A DNA stretch of 64,000 bases from an uncultured bacterium (GTDB taxonomy: Bacteria; Patescibacteriota; Gracilibacteria; Absconditabacterales; Absconditicoccaceae), in NCBI GenBank assembly GCA_937862565.1, contig CALMFT010000014.1, positions 1 to 64,000 on the forward strand, written 5' to 3'. The position numbers were made by a program, and so were the translations under genes. Positions 23,327-34,636 of the stretch are shown piece after piece (the stretch's first letter is position 1; every line of letters begins with the position of its first letter). The notes under the pieces are model-generated. The model was not told the DNA's origin. It was given only the letters and a program-made list of their open reading frames with translations, and searched no databases.

Positions 23327-23674
23327 TTAGTTTAATCCAGGAATCTTAGGCATACCTCCTCCCATCATACCACCAAGCATATCTTGTGGATCAAATCCTA
23401 GGATTTCTTTTGTTTTTTCCATAGAGATTTGTTGTGCTTTTGTTTTAGCTTTACGGTATGTATTGATAAAAGCAGTTTCAAGTTTTTCTTTATTTTCTAC
23501 ACTCAATAAAGTTTCATCTTCGATTTTTACATCTGTAATATCCATTTCACCAGACATATCGATCAAAATACCATCTTCTCTAGATCTAATGATCAAGCTT
23601 TTGAGAGCATCTTGTAATTTTTTGTATTTATCATAGAGCTGTTTCATTTGGCCCATTTGGTCAAGCATAGACAT
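23327..23674 (-). CDS. ebfC: YbaB/EbfC family nucleoid-associated protein
   Basis: 115 residues. YbaB/EbfC forms small dimers that bind DNA. The N-terminal helix (MGQMKQLYDKYKKLQDAL) and the strand GEMDITDVKIEDETL are family features. The C-terminus is Gly/Met-rich (GGMMGGGMPKIPG), also typical. No UGA codon is present. It is normally linked to dnaX and recR; here it is linked to rlmH instead. Confidence 0.9.
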   Translation of the reverse strand: MSMLDQMGQMKQLYDKYKKLQDALKSLIIRSREDGILIDMSGEMDITDVKIEDETLLSVENKEKLETAFINTYRKAKTKAQQISMEKTKEILGFDPQDMLGGMMGGGMPKIPGLN

Positions 23675-23781
23675 CGTGTATTTGTGTATAAAAATTAAAA
23701 AGTTGTTGCTGAATAGTAATTTTCTAGGGGCTCAGTGCAAGGGATACAGCAACAGAGGTTTATCATTTTTATTGCATTAGA

Positions 23782-24807
23782 CTAACTGAAACGAGTGTAA
23801 ATCCAATATGCAAATTTATTGAAAGGCAGGTCCCAAGATCAAGCATACTCCACTTTATCACCGCCAAATCCGCTCTTAAATTGAGTTATTTTTTCCAACC
23901 AATCTCCGTTTGTCCCTACTCTGGATGCTCCAAGCAGATCATAGTGAGCAATCTTATTTTGATGTGCATATTCAATAATATAAGCATGAAGATATTGGCT
24001 TATTCCTGCATTACCATAGCGACGATCATTTGCTCCATACAAATAAATAAGATTTTCTCTATCATGTAAGCAGAGCGCTCCACTTATGAGTTTACTTTCT
24101 TGGTCTGTGATCAGGAATAGCTTTCCCTGATCAGATTCGATCAAAAATTCTTCGAGTGATTTCCACATTCTAGGAGTGACCGCTCCAAATCACTTATTTT
24201 CAGCAGTTTGTGAATATAAACTATAGAAATGTTCATAATCTTCTAGAGTTTTTCAAATCCTTATATCTAAAGATCCGCTCTCAATCATTTTTTTTGCTTT
24301 CTTTATTTTCTCTTTTGTGTTTTTACTAATATTACTCATGAGTGCATCTCTATCAATACTACAATCGATCACTATAGTAGCATCAGGTAAATTATGTTTA
24401 CTTGAAGGAAGCAGAACTGGAGTAATATTTTGTTTTAAAAAAAGAGAGTACGATTCTTTAAATTGATCGTTAATAATCTGACTATTTGTTTTGTATTCTT
24501 GTACTCAATATTGTAAAATTACTTGTGTACAACCAAGCTGAATATATATAGGATAGAATTTCTTACCTTGATAATAGATTTTTGCAGCATTCAAAAGTGA
24601 TTTTTGGAACTCATATAGACTCCTAAAGAGTGTTTTATCACTACCTAAAACCTGAAATCGTACGACAATTATTCAGAATATTTTTTTTTCTTTACAAATA
24701 ACCTGGTAAATATGATCTTGAAAATCTACTTCAAAAGTAGGTTTTAAGAATAACTCACTATTTATTTTTTTCCACAATGCAGATTGATAAAAATTATAAT
24801 GATACAT
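23782..24807 (-). CDS. FemAB-family aminoacyltransferase / peptidoglycan bridge enzyme
   Basis: 341 residues. Two GNAT-like halves joined by a helical pair, as in FemX/FemA enzymes that add amino acids from tRNA to lipid II. Visible features are the early YQSALWKKIN opening, NISKNTKEKIKKAKKMI (family helix with R/K) near residue 160, the LISGALCLHD strand near 240, and the Gly-rich end ITQFKSGFGGDKVEYAG. In most homologues the motif FK.GF.G.. is conserved. Three UGA codons are Gly, the last (23839-23841) near the C-terminus. The start was set at the ATG before YHYNFYQ, not the longer upstream frame. Confidence 0.85.
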
Positions 24808-24931
24808 TTTGCAACAATCAATAAAAAACTTTGTAATAAACAAAGTCGAGGGTGAAAAGAGTATAATTATGATGCGCAGAAATACAATATTAGTGAACAA
24901 GGTCTAGGTTGAAAATACATTTATCGAGCCC

Positions 24932-25378
24932 TTAATCTACAATTGAACTAACATTATGAAGTTTAAAATTACCTTTACTATTAGCTACTATAAGATATTT
25001 TTCTTCAGGATTTGATCCTCGTTTTTTACCTTCAAATAATAAACTGAGATCTCCTTTATAATTCTGGAACACTTGAAGTTCTCCTCCAAGGAGATTAACC
25101 TTTTGTTCTACTGAAAAATCTTGAATAGCATTTGCAATTCATCTGTGTCCTTCAGCATCATCATACAATGTAGGATACACCTTATTGAGCTTTTGGAAAT
25201 TATTTTTATTGTACTGAAATCATTTATTATCTAAAATCTTAGCAATTCCTGCTCCAAATCCTGCTCCAGATATTATCTTAGTGGATCCAATGCTGTCTTC
25301 TTGTTTAAGATATTCATTTTGAATTTTTCCTAAATTTGCAGAAGGTTCTTGTTCATAGATTATAAAAGAAAAATGCAT
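24932..25378 (-). CDS. Unknown small protein, 148 residues
   Basis: Not recognised. It is soluble, with a Gly/Ala stretch (ISGAGFGAGIAKI) near residue 36 and repeated short charged strands. Two UGA codons are Gly. It ends in TAA at 24932-24934. It is flanked by the FemAB gene downstream and a small membrane protein upstream, both on the same strand, but with gaps above 100 bp, so it is probably independent. Confidence 0.6.
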
Positions 25379-25496
25379 TTGGGATGAACAAAAAAATTAA
25401 ATACAATAAATTATACTCTACAGCATCCTAGATTGCAAATTAATTGTTTAAAATGATTGAAAAAAATAACTAATAAACTGATTAATATTTATAGTA

Positions 25497-25907
25497 TTAA
25501 TCACAATGGTCATGACAGCAATGATGTTTAGTAGAATCGAAGGCTAAATTGACTCCCAAAACACCAACAAGAAGTATAATGTATTCTAAAAGATGGAATT
25601 CAAATTCTCCCATAATGAGTCCTAAAATCATATGAATAATGAAAAAATCAAAAATTGAATATAATACGATTTCCCCTAGGATTCTTTTTGGAGAATACCA
25701 TCTTGTGGCAGAAATTTTGAGTTTTGATCTCATCATAACATAAAAACACAGTCAAAATAAGGATAATAAAAGGTGAATACCGAGCGATATCCATTCCGAT
25801 CTCAAAAATATCTCTCCATGATACCAGTGAAATCAACCGATAACTAATAGTTCTAGGAAGACCAAACTCATACAACGATTGGCATTTTTTCTCAATAAGG
25901 CGAACAT
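25497..25907 (-). CDS. Small membrane protein with a His/Cys-rich C-terminus
   Basis: 136 residues with four predicted membrane helices (about 15-29, 38-54, 78-95 and 99-117). The last ten residues are KHHCCHDHCD, a likely metal-binding tail. Two UGA codons in the N-terminal half are Gly; without them only the last 79 residues would be seen. No family was recognised. The tail suggests metal sensing or handling at the membrane, but that is inference from composition. Confidence 0.7.
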
Positions 25908-25935
25908 GATCTATGAAATTTGAAAGTAAAAAAGT

Positions 25936-27030
25936 TTATTTTATTTCTTTCTGCATTTGTTTTTTTCTATAGGAATTAGCAAATCTATGAGCTTCATTTC
26001 TCAGATTGATAAGTAATCTATCTATCTCATCGTATACAAATTCCGTAGTACTAATTACTCCATCGTTACCAAGAACATATAGGATTTCTTTTGCTCCGTG
26101 TATTTTTTGTCCTGACTTGCGAGCAGTCCCCTTCCCAAGTGCTGCAAATTGTATCTCTCATACTCCAGCTAACATCTGATTATCAATCAATTTTTTGACC
26201 ACGTTGAGTTGCTCGCGCCCTCCATCAAGTATAAACAGATCAGGGATAAATTGTTTGGAAGCTACAGCACTAGGTTCAGATTCTTCTGCTCATACTTTTG
26301 TATATTTAAATCTTCTCATCACACATTCTTGTAAACTTGCGTAATCATCTCCGCCTTTGCCCTCACTGATCTTATATCTTCTATATCATTTTTTGTATGG
26401 CACCATTCCCACGAGACAGCTAAGACCACCACTCGCCCAGCCTCCAGAAAGGTGAGAAATATCCAGACATTCAATACGATAAGGGTAATTTTTGAGTGCA
26501 TACCTGGTCTGAAGACCTTTGAGTAATTCGTTAGCTATACTATCTTGTTGCCGGCTATTACTCGCGATAAAACTACTGACATAATGATCAAAGTGCATTT
26601 CTAGTTCTTTCCAATCTTTAGCTCTCAGTTTCATTTCTTTGGTGAAATAATATTGAGAGTTGTTCTTCCTTCCCAAAAGTTCTTTTTGAAATTCTATCTC
26701 AATACTAGAAATAATCTGATTCAGCTCTACATCTTCATAATTTTGAAGAGTTCTGATTACATCCACGAGTTTACCATTTTGAAAATGAAGCACAATAATA
26801 ATCCGTTTATTCTCAATATGTACTATCTTGGACACAATACCTGAAATGAATTCTGCAAGAATAACTGTTTGTTTTTGAGTGAATTGTTCTAGGTTATTAT
26901 AAACGTCTCTGAGCTTACCTGCTCGTTCAAAGTTTTGATCTACAATACATTGATCAATTTCCTGCTTGAGAGAGCTTTTAATGCCTTGAGTTTTTCATCA
27001 GAAAAAATCTTGAACTAACTTCATTCTCAT
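25936..27030 (-). CDS. uvrC: UvrC-like excinuclease subunit lacking the GIY-YIG nuclease domain
   Basis: 364 residues against about 600 for full UvrC. UvrC makes both cuts in nucleotide excision repair. Present: the UVR helix region (FFGGKTQGIK, QNFERAGKLRD, near residues 8-44), the RNase H-like nuclease with YRIECLDISHLSG near residue 205 and PDLFILDGGREQLN near residue 275. Absent: the N-terminal GIY-YIG domain that makes the 3' cut, and the linker Cys cluster. In-frame sequence upstream continues for 24 codons to a TAA at 27103, overlapping the htpX stop, and still does not encode it. The short C-terminus also lacks the helix-hairpin-helix pair. Confidence 0.88.
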
Positions 27031-27094
27031 TTGATAATCTTTTAAATAATCTGACTGTAAGGTGGATATGAGCAAAGAAATAGTATTAAATATA

Positions 27095-27982
27095 TTATAA
27101 ACTTATGGATTTTAATCTTTCTATTCTTGATTGTAAAGTAGGATGAGTAGAAAATAATTGTTTGAGTCCTCTCGATCCTATTCCTCAGAATATTTTTAAT
27201 GTAGCTAATTCGTCATGAGAAACTTTAACCCCTGATCAAATTAAACTTAACTTTTCGAGAGCTGCTATCATGGGCTGTTTACCTAGTAATTTTGCAGAAC
27301 CTTCATCAGCTTTGTATTCTCTATGTTGTGAAAATTGATTTACGACCAATGATCAAAGAGTTCAGAATATAAGCTGACCAGCTATTGCTATCCAAGGATT
27401 ATAAAAACTTTTTCCTTCGTTATTTCCTCCCATGGCAAGTACTCTAGATAAGGTGAACACGAATGTATTCATAATTCATTGTAATAATGTCATAGTAACC
27501 ATATCACCATTGCTAATATGACTCATTTCATGTCCCATCACACCCTGTATTTCTTGTGTATTCATTTGACCCAGCAATCAAGTACTCGCAGCAACTAGAG
27601 CTGAAGTTTTACTTGGACCTGTAGCAAATGCATTTGGTTCACCAGATTCATATATACCAATTTCAGGATGTGCTAGGTTTTGTTTGATTGCAATTGAAGA
27701 CACGATACTATAGAACTCTTGAATTTTGGGATCAAATGAACTTAGATTTTTTTTATTAACAATCTGTATATTATACATTCTTTTAGCCATTCCTTTAGAG
27801 AAATACAAACTCACCAATGATCCTCAAAATCAGATTATTACCCCATAAAATAGTATTCATTGAACGTTGGTACCGATCTGAATATCAAAATAACGTTGTA
27901 GGATGAATATAATAATATATACACCTAACATAATCAACGCGTTAGTGATAACCAATAGAGATACACGTTTTAATCGTTGCAT
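27095..27982 (-). CDS. htpX: Membrane zinc metalloprotease HtpX
   Basis: 295 residues, the usual length. HtpX degrades damaged membrane proteins. Two N-terminal membrane helices (8-27 and 40-57), then the zinc motif HEMSH (in [14 protein letters not shown]) near residue 142, two further hydrophobic segments, and the third ligand Glu in the EYKADEGSA helix near residue 225. The end [14 protein letters not shown] is the family C-terminal signature. UGA Gly codons include 27830-27832 (Ile-Ile-Gly of a 9-mer copy). Its stop codon overlaps the extended frame of the shortened uvrC. Confidence 0.93.
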
Positions 27983-28087
27983 ATGGTAAACATTTTAAAA
28001 TTATAAATTATAATCTGAAGATAAAAAATTACCTCCAAGCTTATATACATTGAAGGTAATAATTTAATCTATTTTTACAAGCATTGA

Positions 28088-31000
28088 CTAGTCTATAAAT
28101 TCACTTTCTTTTACGAATACTTCCTCTTCTTCTACATCATAAGGTTCTTTTATTCCCAATGATTTTCTGAAATTAGATCCAATTGGCAATGGTCTACCAA
28201 GAATTACATTTGATTTGAGATCGCTAAGTTCGTCAATTGCACCTTTTAGACTATTTTCAACCATTACACGTACTGTTTCTTGGAACGAAGCAGCTGACAA
28301 CCAACTTGCTCATTCTTTAGCTACTTGAGTAAGTCCGAAAATTAATCTTTGTCCTTGCGGAAGATCTTTACCGTCTGCCGTAAGCGCTGTTGCTACTTTC
28401 AAGTATTCTTCGTATGAAACAATGCTACCAGGAACAAAGCTACTATCTCCTCCATCTTCTACTAAGAATTTACTAAACATTTGTTTTACAACAATTTCCA
28501 TGTATTTTCTATTTACATCTTGCGAAGCTCCTACGTATACTTTTTGAAGTTCATTAACAATATATTTTTGTACTTCTATATCTCCTACGATAGTCTTGTA
28601 TTCTTTGAGATCCAAAGCTCCTGTAGTCAAGATTTGACCTTTATTTACTTTATCTCCATTGTGTACTTTGAATCTTGTACCTGGAGAAACAGTTCTTTTT
28701 TCACTTTTGAACACTCCCAAAATAATTTGATCTTTAGCTACTTCTACTACCACACCATCTTCTTTAACTTTCAACTTTGATTTACCTTTTATAGCATATT
28801 CTGATCATTTTACTAATTGATCACCTTTTTGAACGCATGCAACATAATCGGTTTTCATAAAGTAATGCTTCTTTTCTTCCTCAGCCAATATCTCAATAGT
28901 TTGAAGTTTTCCATCCTGAGTAATTCTAATAACTCCATCAAATGGACTTACAATACCTTTTCCTTTTGGAATACGTACCTCAAGTAATTCATCAACTCTT
29001 GCCAAACCTCCTTGAGTCACATCCTCTCCATCTGCTGATACTCCCTTATTATGTTTGGAATCTAGTGTTAACTGTGTTGTTCTTTCTCCCAAAGACTGAG
29101 AAGCAATAATACCAATCGCAACTCCCAAATCGATAAGTTTTCTCGTACTCAAGTCCATACCAAAACATTTTTGACAAACGCCATTAGCTGTCTTACAACC
29201 AATACTTGATCTTACTTTAATAGTATCAATTTCATCATCTAAAATATTCTGAACTATTTTTCTATCCAATAAGTCACCAGTTTTTGCTAAGACGATACCA
29301 TCATCATTGATAAGATCGCGAGCGAGCGTTCTTCCATAAATAATATCTGAAAGAGTCTCACCTCAAGTCTGTATGCTATATTTATCAAATTGAATATATT
29401 CATCAGTTTCACAATCATGTTCTTTAATAATTACTTCTTGATTACTATCACAAAGTTTTCTTGTGATATATCCAGAATCAGCTGTTCTCAAGGCAATATC
29501 CGTTCTTCCCTTTCTCGAATTATGACATCCCAAGAAGTACTCCAAAGGCGTATATCCTTCAAGATATCCAGATTTAATAGGAAGATCAATAATTTTACCA
29601 CTTGCACCTTGTACCAACCCTCTCATTCCACTTAGATACGAAAGTATACCAAATGATCCTCTGGCTTTACTATCAGTTAACATATAGTAATTATTATCAG
29701 GATGTTCCGAATATAAATCTTTAATTTTCTTTTGAATTTCACCATCAACATCTTGCCAAATATCTTGATTGAGAGATGATTTTTCATCGTTACTGTAAAA
29801 ACCATTATACCAATTATTGAGTAATTTCGTTACTTTCTGATCACCGTTTGCAATAATAGTATCTTTTTCAGGTGGAGTCAAAATATCAAATACGGAAATA
29901 GTTACTGACGATTGTTGCGCATATCTAAATCCAAGTTCTTTCAGCTTATTTGCTGTTTCAGCCAATAAATCTTGTCCTCCGATATCATACACAGCATCCA
30001 TTATAATTTTAATTTCATTTTTCTTGAATTGAGCATTGGTATCGATTTTACCTACTGTAGCAAATTGTAATTCTTCAGGTAATACACTATTTACTACGCA
30101 TCTTCCTACTGTAGATTTCACAAATTCTCCATTGTGTTTTACCAATACGATATCACGAACATTGAGTCCTTGTTTATTGTGGGCAGCTACTACTTCATCA
30201 AATGAACCATAATATCCTGTTACTAAATCTACATCGATAGCAGGAGAAGTAAGATAGTATACTCCCAAAATCATATCCTGACTCAATACGATAGATGGGG
30301 CTCCAGAAGATGGCAACAATGTATTTTTTCTTGATGACATGATTTCTTTTGCTTCCTGTTGTGCTTGTTCAGACAATGGAAGATGTACCGCCATTTGATC
30401 TCCATCGAAATCGGCATTAAATCCACTACATACTAATGGATGGATTCTTACTGTTTTACCAGATACCAATTTTACTTTGAAAGCTTGAATACTCAATTTA
30501 TGTAATGTTGGCGCACGGTTCAAAAGTACATATTTACCTTTAATTACTTCTTGTAAGATATCCAAAGCAATTACTTCCTCTTCTCTGATCATTTTTTCTG
30601 CTTGTTTTGGCGTATTTGCATATCCTCTTTCGATAAGTTTTGAAATTACAAATGGAGAGAATATTCTGATGGCGATATATAATGGAATACCACATTCATC
30701 AAGTTCAAGATTTGGTCCTACAGTAATTACACTACGTCCCGAATAATCAACTCTCTTTCCAAGTAAATTCTGTCTGAAAATACCTTCTTTTTTACTCAAT
30801 TTATCAGTCAATGATTTGAAAACTCTTGCAGTTCCTCCTCTTCCATTTCCGCTTCCTTGTGTTTTATCTCCAATAATCAGATTATTTACTGATTCTTGTA
30901 AAAGTCTGATTTCATTTTTCTTAACTACATCAGGCATACCCACTTGAATCATTTTTTTGAGTCTCAAATTTCTTTGTACAACCCTTCTATAATATTGATT

Positions 31001-32002
31001 GGCATCAGATGTTGCGATTTTACCTCCTTCAAGTGAAATAACTGGTCTAATATCCGGTGGAATAACAGGTAAGTACTTCATCACCATCCATTCTGGTCTT
31101 GTATCTGAAATATATAAGTTGATTAAAAGTCTCAAAAGTTTGAACGTTTTCTTTTTTTCTTCTCCTTTACTTGTATTGAATTTTTCAGCAGCTTCTTGAA
31201 TATTTTTTTCAAGATCTATCTTAGTTAATAAGCTTAGAATCGCATCACTACCTGACATAAACTCAAATATGTGGTTAAACTTATTGAAAAAGTTACGATA
31301 ATCTGATTCTAGTATCGTTGCTCCTGGTTTGAGTGAAGCTATGATTGATTTCATACGAGAATATTCTTTCTCAAGTTCGAGTTTATTATCAGTATAAATT
31401 ACTTCCAAATCAGAAATCATATTTCTCATATCTTGACCATCGTCTTTTTTTTTAGTTTCACTTGCAATTTTTCCATCTTTTCTTGCTCTTTCAAGTTCTT
31501 CAGCGTATACCTCTTCCAAGTCTGCAAGCTTTGATTTATAAGACTCTTCAAGAGTTTGAATCACACTTACTTTTTTCTTATCATCAAAATCAATGGTAGC
31601 GATGTATTTTACGAAATATAAGATTTTTTCAATTTCTGTAACACTAAGTCCCAAAAGTAATCCAATTCTAGAAGGAGTAGTTTTGTAGTACCAAACGTGA
31701 ACTACAGGCGAAGCCAATTCAACGTGTCCCATTCTTTCTCTTCTTACTCTAGCAGAAGCGATTTCTACACCACATCTTTCACAAACGAATCCCTTATATC
31801 TTGCTCCCTTATATTTACCACAACTACATTCATAATTTTTAGTAGGACCAAAAATAGCTTCACAGAAAAGCCCCTTGAGTCTTGGTTTTCAAGTTCTATA
31901 ATTTACTGTATCAGCGAATTCTACACTTCCATGTGACCATTTTAGAATCTCTTCAGGAGAAGCTAATGATACCATGAGCCCATCAAAATCAATCTTTTGC
32001 AT
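28088..32002 (-). CDS. rpoC: DNA-directed RNA polymerase subunit beta'
   Basis: 1304 residues. N-terminal zinc ribbon CSCGKYKGARY...CERCG (from about residue 63), the rudder/lid region, the catalytic NADFDGDQMAVHL with the three Asp that bind Mg2+, the trigger-loop region and the second zinc site CKTANGVCQKCFG near 920. Few UGA codons are present: 789 consecutive residues have none, so conserved core genes use UGA sparingly. rpoB, normally directly upstream, is absent: the upstream neighbours are two protease genes. A promoter-like TTGCAA-16-TATTAT on the minus strand lies in the 200-bp leader. Confidence 0.97.
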
Positions 32003-32206
32003 AACCAAAAAAAACTTATAGAAATAAAGACTTATTATTCCTTAGTTCATTTATTGTCAATTGGACATCACCGTAGGATATAGGCCAAAAGTCAATACAA
32101 TAGATGAATCCGCTTATTCACACACTCTAGATTTTATTGTATTTTATAGTTCGTATAATAACTAATTATAAGCTGATTGCAACTGTTTTTGTAGTTTAAA
32201 TAGATA

Positions 32207-32986
32207 TTATTTTATGAGGGGCTTGATATGTTCTTCGTATTGTTTAACAATAGATCGTGCAGGAAGAAGAGTGGAACGTCCATTCTTAGTACTTCCTTTA
32301 ACTATTCCCTCTAATCAATATTGTGAAATAATAGGTCCGCCACTCATTCCAGGTTTCGAAATCATATCTACGTCGTAATATACCTGTCTATTTGGATCTA
32401 ATTTGGAAGGACTAATATATTGTCTACTATACTGACCAGCCCCCTCATTTTGTGTATAGAGTAGATTTTTAGAAAGCTCATACAAATAGCCAGTATTAAA
32501 AGAATATTCATGATGGAGACCTTCATGAAATTTTCATAGAAAACCTCATAACAAGCGAGGAGAAGTAAAATTCTCACTTATTTTGACTTTAGTAGGGATA
32601 AATCCAAAAGGTTTTTTACAAAGCACAAATGCAAGATCACTTTCTCCTAGAGGAGATTTCAGTATTTTATCAATTTCAAACTCATAAAATCCTATAAGCT
32701 TTTTCTCTAAGTAGATATCTTTTGTCACAGAAACTGTATTGTGATCACTTACATGGTTCGCAGTAGCAATAATTATCTTATCTTTAAAAGAATCTAATAT
32801 AAAGCCTGATCCCACTAAAAAACTACCTTCTTTGTGACCCAAGGAACGAAACTTAACCAGAGGTATAGTTTTATAAGATTCATGGGTATTTTCTACAAAT
32901 TCATCAAATTCAGATTGCAATACCGCAGGATCTGTAATGAGTTTTTTATATCCTTCTGGATAATAAAGTTTGTTTTCTGGGTTCAT
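32207..32986 (-). CDS. Trypsin-like serine protease (copy 1 of a tandem pair)
   Basis: 259 residues without a signal peptide. The catalytic triad is visible: His in TANHVSD (near 75), Asp in SDLAFV (near 115) and Ser in GMSGGPIIS (near 215). It resembles the S1/HtrA protease core without PDZ domain. The next gene upstream encodes a clear paralogue with the same opening (MNPENK) and ending (SIVKQYE.HIK.LI). The start is the second of two adjacent ATG codons, by agreement with the paralogue. UGA codons are Gly. The two genes are 10 bp apart and probably one transcript. The substrate is unknown. Confidence 0.82.
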
Positions 32987-32996
32987 CATAAAAATG

Positions 32997-33767
32997 TTAT
33001 GTAATTAATTTTTTTATATGTTGTTCGTATTGCTTTACTATGGAAGCAATAGGAAGAATAGTAGATCCTACTCAACCCGATCATATTATTATTCATTCGA
33101 TTCAATGCTCTGAAATAACTGGTCCTCAGCTCATTCCACCTTTAGAAATCATATCTGCTTTCAAATAAATTTGTTTATGCAAATCTAACTCAAAAGGATT
33201 TACATTTTTAGAATAAAAATGATTTGAAGATGGATTTTCCATATATCTTAAGTTTTTATTGTGTTCACCAAGAAATCAAGTGTGAAAAGAATAATCGTTT
33301 TGTTTATTTTTAAAAAATGCTCATATCAATCCAGGATTCAAGACGTTACTAACCTGAGCTCTTTTATTTACGAATCGAAAAGGTTTTTTGCAAATAATAT
33401 AAGCTAGATCTTTATCAGACTTCTTAGCTCTCAGTATTTTATCAATCTCAAAATCATGAGATCCCACAAATTTATTAGCCACATATATATCTTTGATGAC
33501 TTTATTGTAGTGTATACTAGAATCATTGAGAACATGATTACAAGTTGCTATTATTACTTTATCTTTGAAAGTATCTAAAATAAAACCTAATCATCACTTA
33601 ACATAATCTGTATTAGATACACGAGATGAGGTTTGTATAACTGACGTTGACTTATAAGAATCGCGATTATTATCTACAAATTTATGAAATTCAGATTTCA
33701 ATAGAATAGGATCTTTATCTAATTTTTTATATTCTGAAGGATAATAAAATTTATTTTCTGGGTTCAT
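32997..33767 (-). CDS. Trypsin-like serine protease (copy 2 of a tandem pair)
   Basis: 256 residues, paralogous over its length to the gene downstream. Triad: His in TCNHVLN, Asp in KDLAYI, Ser in GMSGGPVIS. The first Gly after the catalytic Ser is encoded by UGA, so in the standard code this active site would be cut off right at the nucleophile. It has at least ten UGA codons against two or three in copy 1, so the copies have diverged in codon use. No signal peptide is visible. It was not obvious without code 25, because no long uninterrupted frame exists. Confidence 0.82.
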
Positions 33768-33968
33768 TGATTGCTAATTACTAAAATAATTCTATAAATT
33801 ATAGAATAGGTAAAATAGTATGTTTGTCAATAGTAATCTATGGATAATTTCAATTTATGATCATTTTTATTCAATTATAATATTATCATAAAATCTATTG
33901 ACTTATTGAATAATAAATTTATATAATATTAATTGTCAAAATGTTTTGACAAGGAAAATAGGATTACT

Positions 33969-34583
33969 ATGAAAAATATGAAAAAGTTTATGATTTTGGT
34001 TGTTTTTACAATCACGTTCTTTAACATCGCTCAAGCTCAAAAAACAGAGCCAATGCCAGTTAAAATTACGAATTACGGAACAGGTACCCGTGATGAAGTA
34101 CGTGGCTTGAGGAAAGATTTGAGGTTCTATCTCGAAGAGATTACGACCCTACAGGATAAGCAAATCAGAAATACAAAGGGAGAAACAGATCAGATTATTA
34201 GTGCTATTAGCGGCACTCACGCAGAAACTACCAATCAGATTGAAAGGTTGATAGATGTGCAGGCAACAAATACCAGAAACTTAATAGTTGTAGGATTAAT
34301 ACTCTTATTTCTACTACTAGCTTTCATATGGGCATTTATTGATAATACGATACTACCTGCAATTACTGCTGCACGGCAAGTGGTTGTTGCGCCAGCACCA
34401 GATGATCGCGTTGCTCTAGATGATCTACCAGAAGTAAGTAGAATGGATTATCTATCTTTACATGATGATCTAAATTATGATGTTATGAAAGATAATATCG
34501 TAGCTTCAGGAAGAGGAGTTGCTGTTAAGGCAACTGGGAATGTAACAATTAACAACTATCATTCACAAGCTCAAAAAGAGTAA
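33969..34583 (+). CDS. Unknown membrane protein with coiled coil, 204 residues
   Basis: Signal-type N-terminus (residues 1-23), then a helical, probably coiled-coil region, one membrane helix (about 105-128) and a cytoplasmic tail with Asp-rich and Gly/Val turns. No UGA codon occurs among about nine glycines. The ATG at 33969 has a purine-rich GGA upstream and lies just before the signal segment; a longer frame starts at 33933. An intrinsic terminator follows. The family was not recognised. Confidence 0.75.
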   Translation: MKNMKKFMILVVFTITFFNIAQAQKTEPMPVKITNYGTGTRDEVRGLRKDLRFYLEEITTLQDKQIRNTKGETDQIISAISGTHAETTNQIERLIDVQATNTRNLIVVGLILLFLLLAFIWAFIDNTILPAITAARQVVVAPAPDDRVALDDLPEVSRMDYLSLHDDLNYDVMKDNIVASGRGVAVKATGNVTINNYHSQAQKE

Positions 34584-34603
34584 AAATAAACTTTTTTTGA
34601 GTA

Positions 34604-34636
34604 AAACCCCATTAGCTTTTCTAATGTGGGTTTTTT
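34604..34636 (+). terminator. Intrinsic terminator
   Basis: A stem CCCCATTAG / CTAATGTGGG (34607-34615 and 34621-34630, one mismatch) followed by six T. It ends the transcript of the gene at 33969-34583 and touches the stop of the convergent RodA/FtsW gene. Confidence 0.85.

Noticed and set aside
25648-25875. A 75-residue frame overlapping the small His/Cys-tailed membrane protein
   Set aside because: The other frame runs to a better ATG with UGA = Gly and has clear membrane helices.
29363-31732. Long UGA-free stretch of rpoC as a sign of transfer
   Set aside because: The rest of rpoC uses UGA and the protein is a normal core subunit; conserved genes simply use UGA less.
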